Assembly: GCF_003148805.1 (NCBI RefSeq)
Contig: NZ_QGGX01000021.1
Location: forward strand, 1-64,000
DNA length: 64,000 bases
Origin: Aminobacter sp. AP02
Lineage (GTDB): Bacteria > Pseudomonadota > Alphaproteobacteria > Rhizobiales > Rhizobiaceae
Direction: 5' to 3'
Shown: in pieces, positions 55,404 to 64,000 of the stretch
How the letters are laid out: each line of letters starts with the position of its first letter
How positions within the stretch are numbered: the stretch's first letter is position 1
Program-made: the position numbers and the translations under genes
The notes under the pieces: model-generated
What the model was told of the DNA's origin: nothing
The model's database searches: none
The model's input: only the letters and a program-made list of their open reading frames with translations

Positions 55404-55949
55404 TCAGTCCTGCGTCTTCGCCAGTATCCGCAACCCCTTGTGCGAGGCGATGAATATCTCTTCTTCGGCGCTCACCGGGCGCGGCGTGGCATCCACCCCA
55501 AGCTGCCGCATGAGATCGCCTATCTCCACGAAGCGCCGGTTGCCGCGATCGTAAACGCCGGCACTTGTCATGATCAGCGCCGCCGTTTCACCATTGTCGA
55601 GCACGAAGCGGTGCTTGCCGATGACCTCGGTGCCATTCCAGGTCTCGATCGAGGACACCACGTCGAAGCGCTTCCACAGCCTGATCTCGCGCACGAACAC
55701 TGTCTGCAGGCCGCCCAGCATCGGTGCCCAGCCGCGCTTGCGGGCCAGCTCGATCAGACCTGAGCGCATGAAGATGTCGATGCGGCCGACATCGGCCAGC
55801 ATCATGTAGCGCGCATTGTTGAGGTGCATGTTGAAGTCGATGTCGGTCGGCAGGCAGCGGAACGACAGCCGGCCCTCATCGCCAAAACGGTAAGGGCCGC
55901 GACGAGATTTCGTCGCGGCCATGCGAGCCAGTCTTGCCCAGACGTACAT
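55404..55949 (-). CDS. Thioesterase-like protein (hotdog fold, 4HBT type)
   Basis: The protein has 181 aa. LPTDIDFNMHLNNARYMMLADVGRIDIFMRSG is the typical hotdog start with the catalytic-type Asp and the NxHxNN run, followed by VVSSIETWNGTEVIGKHRFVLDNGE. It probably hydrolyses acyl-CoA or another acyl thioester. It lies 6 bp downstream of fadJ, so a link to fatty-acid breakdown is likely. Confidence 0.8.
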   Translation of the reverse strand: MYVWARLARMAATKSRRGPYRFGDEGRLSFRCLPTDIDFNMHLNNARYMMLADVGRIDIFMRSGLIELARKRGWAPMLGGLQTVFVREIRLWKRFDVVSSIETWNGTEVIGKHRFVLDNGETAALIMTSAGVYDRGNRRFVEIGDLMRQLGVDATPRPVSAEEEIFIASHKGLRILAKTQD

Positions 55950-55955
55950 GCTGCG

Positions 55956-58178
55956 TCAGGCCGCCTTCTTTTCCTCTGATTTCGCGTAGGGATCGAAGCG
56001 CTGGTAGAATGTCTCGCCCTTCTCCGCCATGTCGATGAGAAGCTTGGGTGCCTTGAATTCGGCGCCGTATTTCTTCTGCAGGTCCTTGGCGATCTTGACG
56101 AACTTCTTGGCGCCGATGCCGTCAATGTAAGACAGCGCGCCGCCCGTGTAAGGGGCGAAGCCGAAGGCCAGGATCGAGCCGACATCCGCCTCGCGCGGAT
56201 CGGTGACGATGCCCTCTTCCATGACCCGCACCGCTTCCAGTGCTATGACCGACAGCAGGCGCTGCTTGAGTTCCTCGACATCGACCTTTTCCGGGGCGAT
56301 CTGCGGGTAGAGGTTCTTGAGGCCCGGCCACAACTTCTTCTTGGCGGGCTTCGGCGGGTAGTCGTAGAAGCCCTTGGTGTTCTTGCGGCCGAAGCGGCCG
56401 TGGGTGTCCACCATGGTATTGATCAGCGCCATCTGGCGCGGATCGACCGCCTTTTCGCCGAGATCCCTGATCGTCTGCTTCATGATCTTCTGGGCGAGGT
56501 CGACAGCCGTCTCGTCCGTCAATGCGAGCGGGCCGACCGGCATGCCGGCAGCCTTTGCGGCATTCTCGATCATCGCCGCCGGCACGCCCTCGATCAGCAT
56601 CTTGAAGGCTTCCGACATGTAGCGCAGCACGCAACGGTTGACGTAGAAGCCGCGCGTGTCGTTGACGACGATCGGCGTCTTCTTGATGGCGCGGACGAAG
56701 TCCATCGCAACCGCGAGCGCCTTGTCGCCCGTTTTCTTGCCCATGATGATTTCGACCAGCATCATCTTGTCGACCGGCGAGAAGAAGTGGATGCCGATGA
56801 AGTTCTTCGGACGCACCGAGTTCTTGGCGAGCGAAGTGATCGGAATGGTCGAAGTGTTGGAGGCAAACACCGCCGATGACTTGAGTACGGCCTCGGCCTT
56901 TTCGGTCGCGCCCTTCTTGACTTCCGAGTCCTCGAAAACCGCCTCGACGACGAGGTCGCAGCCATTGAGATCGGCATAGTCGGCGGTCGGCGTGATCAGC
57001 GACAACAGCTTGTCGCGCTCTTCGGCCTTGGCGCGGCCCTTCTTGATCTGTTCCGAGATCAGGTTGTCGCAATGCGCCTTGCCCTTTTCGGCCGCAGCCA
57101 TGTCACGATCGAGCAGCACGACCGGAATGCCGGCCTTGGCGGTGACATAGGCAATGCCCGCGCCCATGAAGCCGGCGCCGAGGATGCCGATCTTCTTGAA
57201 CTTGGTGTCAGCAATGCCTTCCGGGCGGCGCGCGCCCTTGTTCAACTCTTGCAGCGACACGAACAGCGAGCGGATCATCGCTGCCGCTTCCTTGGTCTGC
57301 ATGATCTCCGTGAAATAGCGCTGCTCGATGCGCAGGCCGGTGTCGAAGGGCACCAAAAGGCCCTCATAGACCGACTTCAGGATCGCGGTGGCAGCCGGAT
57401 AGTTGCCATAGGTCTCGCGGCGCAAGATGGCGATTGCCGGTGGCCAGAGATTGGCGCCGGCAGCCGAATAGACCGGACCGCCGGGCAGCTTGAAGCCCTT
57501 TTCATCCCATGGCTGAACCGGCTTCAGGCCGGCAGCGATCATCGCCTTTGCGGCCTCGATCAGCTTGGCCGGTTCGACGACGGCATGGATCAGGCCCATG
57601 GCTTTGGCCTTCTGCGGCGAAAGTGTCTGGCCCGAGGTCAGCATCTGCAGGGCCGACTGCGGATCGGTCAGCCTCGGCACACGCTGGGTGCCGCCGGCGC
57701 CCGGGAAGATGCCGACCTTGACTTCCGGCAGGGCCATCTTGACCTTGTCGCTGTCGGCGGCAACGCGGCCGTGGCAGGCCAGCGACAGCTCGAAAGCGCC
57801 GCCCATGCAGGTGCCGTTGATCGCCGACACCCACGGCTTGCCGCAGGTCTCGAGCTTACGCCACAGGCCGCCCATGCGGCCGGCGTTGTCGAACAGAAGC
57901 TTGGCCGCCTTTTCCGGATCCTTGGCCTTTTCCTTGGCGAAGACCTTCAGCATCTTCTGCAGCATGGTGAGGTCGGCGCCGCCAGAGAACGTTTCCTTGC
58001 CCGAGGTGAACACGGCACCCTTGATGCCGGCGTCGGCCACGACCTGATCGATGATCTTGTCGAGTTCGTTCATCACCTCTTCGGTGAATACGTTCATCGA
58101 GCGGTCGGGCATGTTCCAGGTAACGAGCGCAATGCCATCGGCATCGGTTTCGACCGTGAAGTTGATGTAGTCAGCCAT
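55956..58178 (-). CDS. fadJ: Bifunctional enoyl-CoA hydratase/3-hydroxyacyl-CoA dehydrogenase
   Basis: The protein has 740 aa. The N-terminal crotonase domain (residues ~1-290) has SGKETFSGGADLTML and INGTCMGGAFELSLACHGRVA with the catalytic Glu region AGGTQRVPRL. The NAD-binding domain starts at KIGILGAGFMGAGIAYVTA, with FASNTSTIPI and GIHFFSPVDKMMLVEII, and a C-terminal HAD domain follows with NRCVLRYMSEAFKML. It performs hydration and oxidation in beta-oxidation. FadB and FadJ cannot be separated strictly by sequence here. Confidence 0.9.
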   Translation of the reverse strand: MADYINFTVETDADGIALVTWNMPDRSMNVFTEEVMNELDKIIDQVVADAGIKGAVFTSGKETFSGGADLTMLQKMLKVFAKEKAKDPEKAAKLLFDNAGRMGGLWRKLETCGKPWVSAINGTCMGGAFELSLACHGRVAADSDKVKMALPEVKVGIFPGAGGTQRVPRLTDPQSALQMLTSGQTLSPQKAKAMGLIHAVVEPAKLIEAAKAMIAAGLKPVQPWDEKGFKLPGGPVYSAAGANLWPPAIAILRRETYGNYPAATAILKSVYEGLLVPFDTGLRIEQRYFTEIMQTKEAAAMIRSLFVSLQELNKGARRPEGIADTKFKKIGILGAGFMGAGIAYVTAKAGIPVVLLDRDMAAAEKGKAHCDNLISEQIKKGRAKAEERDKLLSLITPTADYADLNGCDLVVEAVFEDSEVKKGATEKAEAVLKSSAVFASNTSTIPITSLAKNSVRPKNFIGIHFFSPVDKMMLVEIIMGKKTGDKALAVAMDFVRAIKKTPIVVNDTRGFYVNRCVLRYMSEAFKMLIEGVPAAMIENAAKAAGMPVGPLALTDETAVDLAQKIMKQTIRDLGEKAVDPRQMALINTMVDTHGRFGRKNTKGFYDYPPKPAKKKLWPGLKNLYPQIAPEKVDVEELKQRLLSVIALEAVRVMEEGIVTDPREADVGSILAFGFAPYTGGALSYIDGIGAKKFVKIAKDLQKKYGAEFKAPKLLIDMAEKGETFYQRFDPYAKSEEKKAA

Positions 58179-58239
58179 TGGAGAATTTCCTCCTTGAAAT
58201 CTGTTGCGTCAGCGGCAAGCGCGACGGTGAAACTGAGGG

Positions 58240-58364
58240 CCTCTCCCCGTTTACGGGGAGAGGATGCCGGCAGGCAGGTGAGGGGCAGAGTTGACGTTGC
58301 CAATCCTGGCGCAGCCCCTCATCCGGCCCTTCGGGCCACCTTCTCCCCGTGAACGGGGAGAAGG
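58240..58364. repeat. Pair of inverted two-hairpin intergenic repeats (gene-less)
   Basis: The left copy (58240-58286) and right copy (58314-58364) are inverted versions of one unit. Each has a CTCCCCGTTnACGGGGAG-type palindrome, a short spacer and hairpin (GGCCCTTCGGGCC in the right copy), then a GAGGGGC end. The core between them is 27 bp. The unit matches the repeats that flank the DUF559 gene at 60.8-61.3 kb. It fills the space between fadA and fadJ. Confidence 0.85.
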
Positions 58365-58372
58365 AAAAAGCG

Positions 58373-59581
<1,209 letters not shown>

Positions 59582-59612
59582 TTTCCAGCTCCTTGGTTTC
59601 CGGATCGGCGGC

Positions 59613-60785
59613 TCAGAGCGAGCGGGCGATCAGCAACTTCATGATCTCGTTGGTACCGCCATAGATGCGCTGCACGCGCGCGTCGCGGTACATGCGGGCG
59701 ATCGGGTATTCATTCATATAACCATAGCCGCCAAACAATTGCAGGCATTCGTCGACGATCTTGCACTGCAGGTCCGACAGCCAATACTTGGCCATTGATG
59801 CAGTTACCGGATCGAGCCCGCCAGAAATATGACGCGCGACGCAGTCATTGTAGAAGACGCGCCCGATGGTCGCCTCGGTCTTCAATTCGGCGAGCTTGAA
59901 CTGGGTGTTCTGGAAGTCGAGGATCGCCTTGCCGAAAGCCTTGCGCTCCTTGACGTAATCGATGGTTTCGGCAAGCGCGCGCTCGATCATGGCGATCGCG
60001 CCGGCGCCGATTTCGAGCCGCTCCTGCGGCAGCTGCTGCATGAGCTGGACGAAACCCTGGCCTTCTTCCTGTCCCAGCAGATTGGAGGTCGGCACGCGCA
60101 CGTCGTTGAAGAACAGCTCGGACGTGTCGTTGGCCTTGAGACCGATCTTGTCGAGGTTGCGGCCGCGCTCGAAACCTTCGACCTCGTCGGTCTCGACGAC
60201 GATCAACGAGGTGCCCTTGGCGCCCTTGGACGGATCGGTCTTGGTCACGACGATGATCAGGTTGGCGTGCTGGCCGTTGGTGATGAAGGTCTTCGAGCCG
60301 TTGATGCGGTAGTGGTTGCCATCACGCTCGGCGCGTGTCTTGACGCCCTGCAGGTCGGAACCTGCTCCCGGCTCGGTCATGGCGACGGCACCGATCAGCT
60401 CGCCGGTCGCCATCTTGGGCAGCCACTTCTTCTTCTGCTCTTCCGAGCCGTAGTGCAGGATGTAGGGCGCGACGATCGAGTTGTGCAAGGCGATGCCGAA
60501 GCCGTCGACGCCGACATGCCCGATCGCCTCGATGATCGCGCTCTCATGGGCGAAGGTGCCGCCCGACCCGCCATATTCCTCGGGCATCGATGCGCAGAGC
60601 AGACCGGCAGCACCCGCCTTTTCCCAGCTCGCGCGGTCGACCATCTCGTTCTTTTCGAACGCGTCGTAGTGCGGCAGGATTTCTTCCGTCATGAAGCGGT
60701 GCGCCATGTCGTAGAGCATCGACACATCGTCCGCCGCCCAGGCGGGCTTGGGCAGTCCCAGAACATCTGCAGGAATTGTCGTCAT
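59613..60785 (-). CDS. Acyl-CoA dehydrogenase
   Basis: The protein has 390 aa from ATG 60785. FAD-binding signatures GAVAMTEPGAGSDLQGV and YRINGSKTFITNG, flavin-contact QLFGGYGYMNEYPIARMYRDARVQRIYGGTNEI near the C-terminus with the catalytic-type Glu. It introduces the first double bond in acyl-CoA oxidation. Its ATG overlaps the stop codon of the broken DUF559 gene, so that insertion sits right at its ribosome-binding site. Confidence 0.92.
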   Translation of the reverse strand: MTTIPADVLGLPKPAWAADDVSMLYDMAHRFMTEEILPHYDAFEKNEMVDRASWEKAGAAGLLCASMPEEYGGSGGTFAHESAIIEAIGHVGVDGFGIALHNSIVAPYILHYGSEEQKKKWLPKMATGELIGAVAMTEPGAGSDLQGVKTRAERDGNHYRINGSKTFITNGQHANLIIVVTKTDPSKGAKGTSLIVVETDEVEGFERGRNLDKIGLKANDTSELFFNDVRVPTSNLLGQEEGQGFVQLMQQLPQERLEIGAGAIAMIERALAETIDYVKERKAFGKAILDFQNTQFKLAELKTEATIGRVFYNDCVARHISGGLDPVTASMAKYWLSDLQCKIVDECLQLFGGYGYMNEYPIARMYRDARVQRIYGGTNEIMKLLIARSL

Positions 60786-61263
60786 GGCGCGGTTCCTCCC
60801 TCCCCCTTGAGGGGAGGGTGGCCGCGCAGCGGCCGGGTGGGGTCCCCCAACATGCTCTCCGCCCTCTCCCTTACAAACTGCGCGACGTGCCAGGCGCTGT
60901 GCATCACATCCGGCTCGTCAATCCTGAGCACGACATATCCGAGAGACTCCAGGTAAGCGTCGCGATTGGCGTCGTGCCGCTTACCTGCTCCGTTTCGTGA
61001 CTGTCGCCATCAATCTCAACCACCAGACGAACGGATGGACAGAGGAAGTCGACAATGTACGGTCCAATCGGAGACTGGCGCCTGAACTTCAACCCTGCAG
61101 CTCGCAACTCCCGCAATTCGTACCAAAGCAAGGTTTCCGCCTTGGTGGTGTGCAGGCGCAACGAGCGCGCCTTCTGGCGCATTTCGAAACCGATGCGAGT
61201 GCGAGGCACGACAGTTTTCCTCTCGGTGTGTACCTTCAACAAATCGTCGCTACCTGTCGTCAC
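60782..61263 (-). pseudogene. DUF559 (Vsr-like) endonuclease gene, frameshifted
   Basis: From ATG 61263 the reading gives a DUF559 core: KAETLLWYELRELRAAGLKFRRQSPIGPYIVDFLCPSVRLVVEIDGDSHE, the PD-(D/E)XK-type nuclease signature. Near 60982 one base is missing. The other frame continues the family pattern (KRHDANRDAYLESLGYVVLRI) and ends GHPPLKGEGGTAP at 60782. The broken frame stops at 60904. The gene starts 2 bp after an inverted repeat that supplies GGGAGGGG as ribosome-binding site, and its tail reads through the second copy. The break could also be a sequencing error. Confidence 0.85.
60795..60843. repeat. Left inverted copy of the two-hairpin repeat flanking DUF559
   Basis: A 49-bp unit with the palindrome CCCTTGAGGGG-type stem, then GGCCGCGCAGCGGCC, then GGGTGGGGT. 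Its reverse complement matches the right copy over almost the entire length. It lies inside the C-terminal coding part of the DUF559 frame. Confidence 0.85.
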
Positions 61264-61265
61264 GA

Positions 61266-61311
61266 ACCCCTCCCGGCCCTGCGGGCCACCCTCCCCTCAA
61301 GGGGGAGGGGT
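61266..61311. repeat. Right inverted copy of the two-hairpin repeat flanking DUF559
   Basis: A 46-bp unit: ACCCCTCCC, then the hairpin GGCCCTGCGGGCC, then the CCCTCCCCTCAAGGGGGAGGG palindrome. Read on the minus strand it ends 2 bp before the DUF559 start codon and provides its ribosome-binding site. It lies 9 bp after the upstream acyl-CoA dehydrogenase gene. Confidence 0.85.
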
Positions 61312-61320
61312 ACGTATTCC

Positions 61321-63117
61321 TCAGAACGCCTCCGCCGGAAGCGCCATCATCGTCGCCGAGCCGGTCGAAAGCCGCGCCAGATGCGCAGCGGTCTCGGGCA
61401 TCACGCGCTCCATGAAATAGCGGCCGGTGACCAGCTTGGTCTCGTAGAAATCGGCCGAACCGTTGGCGCCGGTGGCCAGCTTGTCCTGCGCCGACTTGAC
61501 CATACGTCCCCACATGTAGCCAAGGGCCACAAGGCCAAAGAGATGCATGTAGTCGGTCGAGGCGGCACCCGCATTGTCCGGATTGGCCATGCCGTTCTGG
61601 ACCAGCCACATCGTCGCTGCCTGCAGGTCGTTGAGGCCCTTCTTCAGCGCCTTGGTGTATGGCGCCATCTGCTCGTCGCCGCGATTGGCCTCGCAGAACT
61701 CGCCGACTTCCTTGAAGAAGGCCTGCACGGCGCGGCCGCCGTTGAGACCGAGCTTGCGGCCGACGAGGTCGAGCGCCTGCACGCCATTGGCGCCTTCATA
61801 GATCATGGCGATGCGGGCATCGCGCACGAACTGGCTCATGCCATGCTCTTCGATGTAGCCGTGACCGCCGAAGACCTGCTGCGCCATGACGGCATGCTCG
61901 AAGCCCTTGTCGGTGAGCACGCCTTTGACGATCGGCGTCATCAGGCCCATGTGGTCGTCGGCGACCTGGCGTTCACCCGCGTCCTCGGAGCGATGGGCGA
62001 CGTCGGAGTTGATCGCGGTCCACAGCACCAGCGCGCGACCGGCCTCGTTGAAGGCCTTCATGGTCATCAGCTTGCGGCGGATGTCGGGGTGGACGATGAT
62101 CGGGTCGGCCTTCTTGTCGGGCGCCTTCGGGCCGGTCAGCGAACGGCCCTGGATGCGGTCCTTGGCGTAGGCGACGGCGTTCTGGTAGGCGACCTCGGAA
62201 ACGGCGAGACCCTGCAGGCCGACGCCGAGACGCGCCTCGTTCATCATCGTGAACATCGCCTTCAGGCCGCCATTGGCTTCGCCGAGCAGGAAGCCTTCGG
62301 CCTCGTCATAATTCATGACGCAGGTCGAGTTGCCGTGGATGCCCATCTTCTCCTCGATCGAACCGCACGACACGGCATTGCGCGTGCCGGGATTGCCCTG
62401 ATCATCGAGATTGAACTTCGGCACGATGAACAGCGAGATGCCCTTCACGCCTTCCGGCGCGCCCTCGATGCGGGCCAGCACCAGGTGGACGATGTTGTCC
62501 GACATGTCGTGTTCGCCGGCCGAGATGAAGATCTTCTGGCCTGAAATCCTGTAGGAGCCGTCGCCGTTCGGCACGGCCTTCGAGCGCAGCAGGCCAAGGT
62601 CGGTGCCGCAATGCGGTTCGGTCAGGTTCATTGTGCCGGTCCAGGCGCCCTCGACCATCTTTGGCAGCCAGGTCGCCTTCTGTTCTTCGGAACCGTGCAC
62701 GAGGATCGCAGCCATCGCGCCCTGGGTCAGGCCGGGATACATCATCAGCGCCATGTTGGCCGCCGACATGTATTCGCCCACCGCCGAGTGAACGGTGTAG
62801 GGCAGGCCCTGGCCGCCATGTTCGGCCGGCACCGCCAGGCCCATCCAGCCGCCTTCGCGGTACTGGTCGAACGCTTCCTTGAAGCCCTTGGGCGTGGTCA
62901 CCGTGCCGTCTTCGTTGCGGACGCAGCCTTCCATGTCGCCGACGCGGTTGAGCGGATGCATGACGTTTTCAGCGAGCTTGGCGCCTTCGGCGAGGATTGC
63001 CTCGAGAACGTCGGGGCTGGCGTCGGAGAAGCCGGCAAGATTGCTATAGCGCTCGTAGCCGAGCACATCATTCAGCACAAAAAGCGTGTCTTGGACCGGC
63101 GCCCGGAATATCGGCAT
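61321..63117 (-). CDS. Acyl-CoA dehydrogenase, long form with C-terminal extension
   Basis: The protein has 598 aa, the length of the FadE5/DmdC-like class. [19 protein letters not shown] and [35 protein letters not shown] are FAD-site signatures. [44 protein letters not shown] holds the catalytic Glu. An extra C-terminal domain of about 130 residues follows. It is the first gene of the beta-oxidation operon, behind a 32-bp palindrome. Confidence 0.92.
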   Translation of the reverse strand: MPIFRAPVQDTLFVLNDVLGYERYSNLAGFSDASPDVLEAILAEGAKLAENVMHPLNRVGDMEGCVRNEDGTVTTPKGFKEAFDQYREGGWMGLAVPAEHGGQGLPYTVHSAVGEYMSAANMALMMYPGLTQGAMAAILVHGSEEQKATWLPKMVEGAWTGTMNLTEPHCGTDLGLLRSKAVPNGDGSYRISGQKIFISAGEHDMSDNIVHLVLARIEGAPEGVKGISLFIVPKFNLDDQGNPGTRNAVSCGSIEEKMGIHGNSTCVMNYDEAEGFLLGEANGGLKAMFTMMNEARLGVGLQGLAVSEVAYQNAVAYAKDRIQGRSLTGPKAPDKKADPIIVHPDIRRKLMTMKAFNEAGRALVLWTAINSDVAHRSEDAGERQVADDHMGLMTPIVKGVLTDKGFEHAVMAQQVFGGHGYIEEHGMSQFVRDARIAMIYEGANGVQALDLVGRKLGLNGGRAVQAFFKEVGEFCEANRGDEQMAPYTKALKKGLNDLQAATMWLVQNGMANPDNAGAASTDYMHLFGLVALGYMWGRMVKSAQDKLATGANGSADFYETKLVTGRYFMERVMPETAAHLARLSTGSATMMALPAEAF

Positions 63118-63196
63118 TGCTCATCCTCCAGCAAATGTAAGCCGGTTCCGGCCAGACGGTATGCGACAGGGAACCGCTTGTCGAACGGGGATTAGC

Positions 63197-63228
63197 AAAA
63201 ATTGACGTTTGCGTAAACGTCAATTTTT
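63197..63228. promoter_or_regulatory. 32-bp palindrome upstream of the beta-oxidation operon (probable MerR-family operator)
   Basis: Two perfect 14-nt arms (AAAAATTGACGTTT and its complement) flank GCGT, 80 bp before the first acyl-CoA dehydrogenase gene. The core GTTTGCGTAAAC resembles GTTTACGTAAAT upstream of the merR gene at the window end. It also resembles, as I remember it, the LiuR-type motif. Confidence 0.75.
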
Positions 63229-63304
63229 ACTGCCACCGATTTTTCGATGACGTCGCCGAAATCACTTCTCAGGGACCCCGCCGGCACCAGCCAGCCCCAA
63301 ATGC

Positions 63305-63342
63305 AAAACGACCCGGCGAAGTCTCCCTCGCCGGGTCGTTTT
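63305..63342. terminator. Terminator downstream of the merR gene
   Basis: AAAACGACCCGGCGA pairs with CGCCGGGTCGTTTT around a short loop. On the minus strand it is followed by a T-rich run. It lies 23 bp after the merR stop and isolates it from the beta-oxidation operon. Confidence 0.88.
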
Positions 63343-63364
63343 CAAACACGCAAACAGCTTGATA

Positions 63365-63823
63365 TCAGCTTGCGGCGCTGGCCTGCTGCACGGCGGTGCG
63401 CTCGGCAAGCAGCTGGCGGACAACCGCCATGTGCTCGCTCAGCTCGCCGATCGCCTCGTCGAGCAACTGGCGCTGCTTGTTCAGGCGGCCGAGCTGCTTG
63501 TCCGACTTGTCGAGCGTCAGCCGCAGCTGCTTGGCGTTGGTGCCGGTCGGATCGTAGAGGTCGATCATCTGCTTGACGTCGCGTAGCGAGAAGCCAACCT
63601 TCCTGCCGAGCAGGATCAGCTTCAGCCGCGCGCGGTCGCGACGGGTGTAAAGGCGCGTAGCACCCTCACGCTTGGGGTTGAGCAACCCCTTGTCTTCGTA
63701 AAAACGCAACGTGCGCAAGGTCACGCCGTATTTCTTCGCCATCTCGCCAATGCGGACATAGTCGTCACTGGAGAGATTGTTTTCATTGGCCGCAACGTCG
63801 GCGACCGACACAAGCTTCATCAT
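63365..63823 (-). CDS. MerR-family transcriptional regulator (LiuR-like candidate)
   Basis: The protein has 152 aa (ATG 63823 or 63820). N-terminal winged helix DYVRIGEMAKKYGVTLRTLRFYEDKGLLNPKREG and TRRDRARLKLILLGRKVGFSLRDVKQMI, then a coiled-coil dimerisation helix (KSDKQLGRLNKQRQLLDEAIGEL). No effector-binding Cys are visible. The position beside an acyl-CoA dehydrogenase operon and the shared palindromes suggest control of fatty-acid or branched-chain acyl-CoA breakdown, as LiuR does in other proteobacteria. The ligand is unknown. Confidence 0.83.
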   Translation of the reverse strand: MMKLVSVADVAANENNLSSDDYVRIGEMAKKYGVTLRTLRFYEDKGLLNPKREGATRLYTRRDRARLKLILLGRKVGFSLRDVKQMIDLYDPTGTNAKQLRLTLDKSDKQLGRLNKQRQLLDEAIGELSEHMAVVRQLLAERTAVQQASAAS

Positions 63824-63953
63824 CTACTCTGCAATCCCCAATTGCGAGCACGGCGGCTGAGCCGGCCGGTGCTCTGATGGAAGCCGCAGGGGGCGGGGCT
63901 TCCGATCGTGGTTTCTATGTAAATGCTTCCTAAAGACGGCGATCTGCACACGT

Positions 63954-63972
63954 CTTACGTTTACGTAAATGC
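63954..63972. promoter_or_regulatory. Candidate autoregulatory operator upstream of merR
   Basis: TTTACGTAAA (63960-63969) is a perfect palindrome within TTACGTTTACGTAAATGC, about 135 bp upstream of the merR start. It shares the GTTTRCGTAAAY core with the 32-bp palindrome before the beta-oxidation operon. The remaining sequence up to the window end shows no gene. Confidence 0.5.
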
Positions 63973-64000
63973 TATAACGATAGCGCCTACCCTACGCAAG

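Overview
The window is 64 kb of a GC-rich alphaproteobacterial chromosome. GcrA under GANTC (CcrM) sites, 5-aminolevulinate synthase, a SAM-II riboswitch ahead of metZ, class I lysyl-tRNA synthetase and the two-hairpin intergenic repeats point to Hyphomicrobiales. A Mesorhizobium- or Aminobacter-like member of the Phyllobacteriaceae fits best (inference from gene content, no database search). There are about 57 intact protein genes, two broken loci and one tRNA. I see no phage, insertion sequence or CRISPR array.

Layout. 1-4.3 kb: the end of fhs (formate-tetrahydrofolate ligase), then a four-gene dimethylamine oxidation operon (GcvT-like, DmmA-like, flavin/2Fe-2S reductase, haem N-demethylase) and a cupin-HTH regulator. 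5.3-11.7 kb: a divergent regulon with KDG kinase, IclR regulator, RidA and an amino-acid ABC transporter on the minus strand, and a fold-III PLP enzyme on the plus strand. A 34-bp palindrome lies between the arms. I read this as a D-glucosaminate uptake and catabolism system. 12.3-13.75 kb: a decayed molybdate/iron-type ABC transporter that keeps two Mo-box-like operators, mop and trmO. 13.75-18.2 kb: NMT1-type binding protein, a second amino-acid ABC operon without ATPase, and dadA. 18.3-31.8 kb: galE, hemA with a perfect FNR/FixK box, an aminotransferase, mscL, an SLC5-linked hybrid kinase with a convergent LuxR regulator, pyrD, a MATE exporter and an HDAC-family amidohydrolase. 31.9-38.8 kb: a UXS-like epimerase, GT2, tRNA-Gly(CCC), an orphan binding protein, a dCTP-deaminase-like protein, SAM-II/metZ and apaG. 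38.8-51.5 kb: hslO, argF-argD with an unusual leader, gcrA, corA, phoU, an SdpI/SdpR pair, phoR, ppk2 and a large membrane glycosyltransferase. 51.5-64 kb: a TerB-like protein, lysK, an SNase-like protein with an S24 repressor, and a beta-oxidation operon (fadJ, fadA, two acyl-CoA dehydrogenases) with a MerR regulator.

The most unusual structures are: (1) a frameshifted DUF559 endonuclease gene between two inverted copies of an intergenic repeat that also supplies its ribosome-binding site, with a gene-less pair of the same repeat 2.5 kb away; (2) the putative glucosaminate regulon; (3) the decayed Mo transporter with surviving operators; (4) a terminator-like hairpin at the very start of the argD transcript; (5) matching palindromes upstream of the beta-oxidation genes and of the merR gene.
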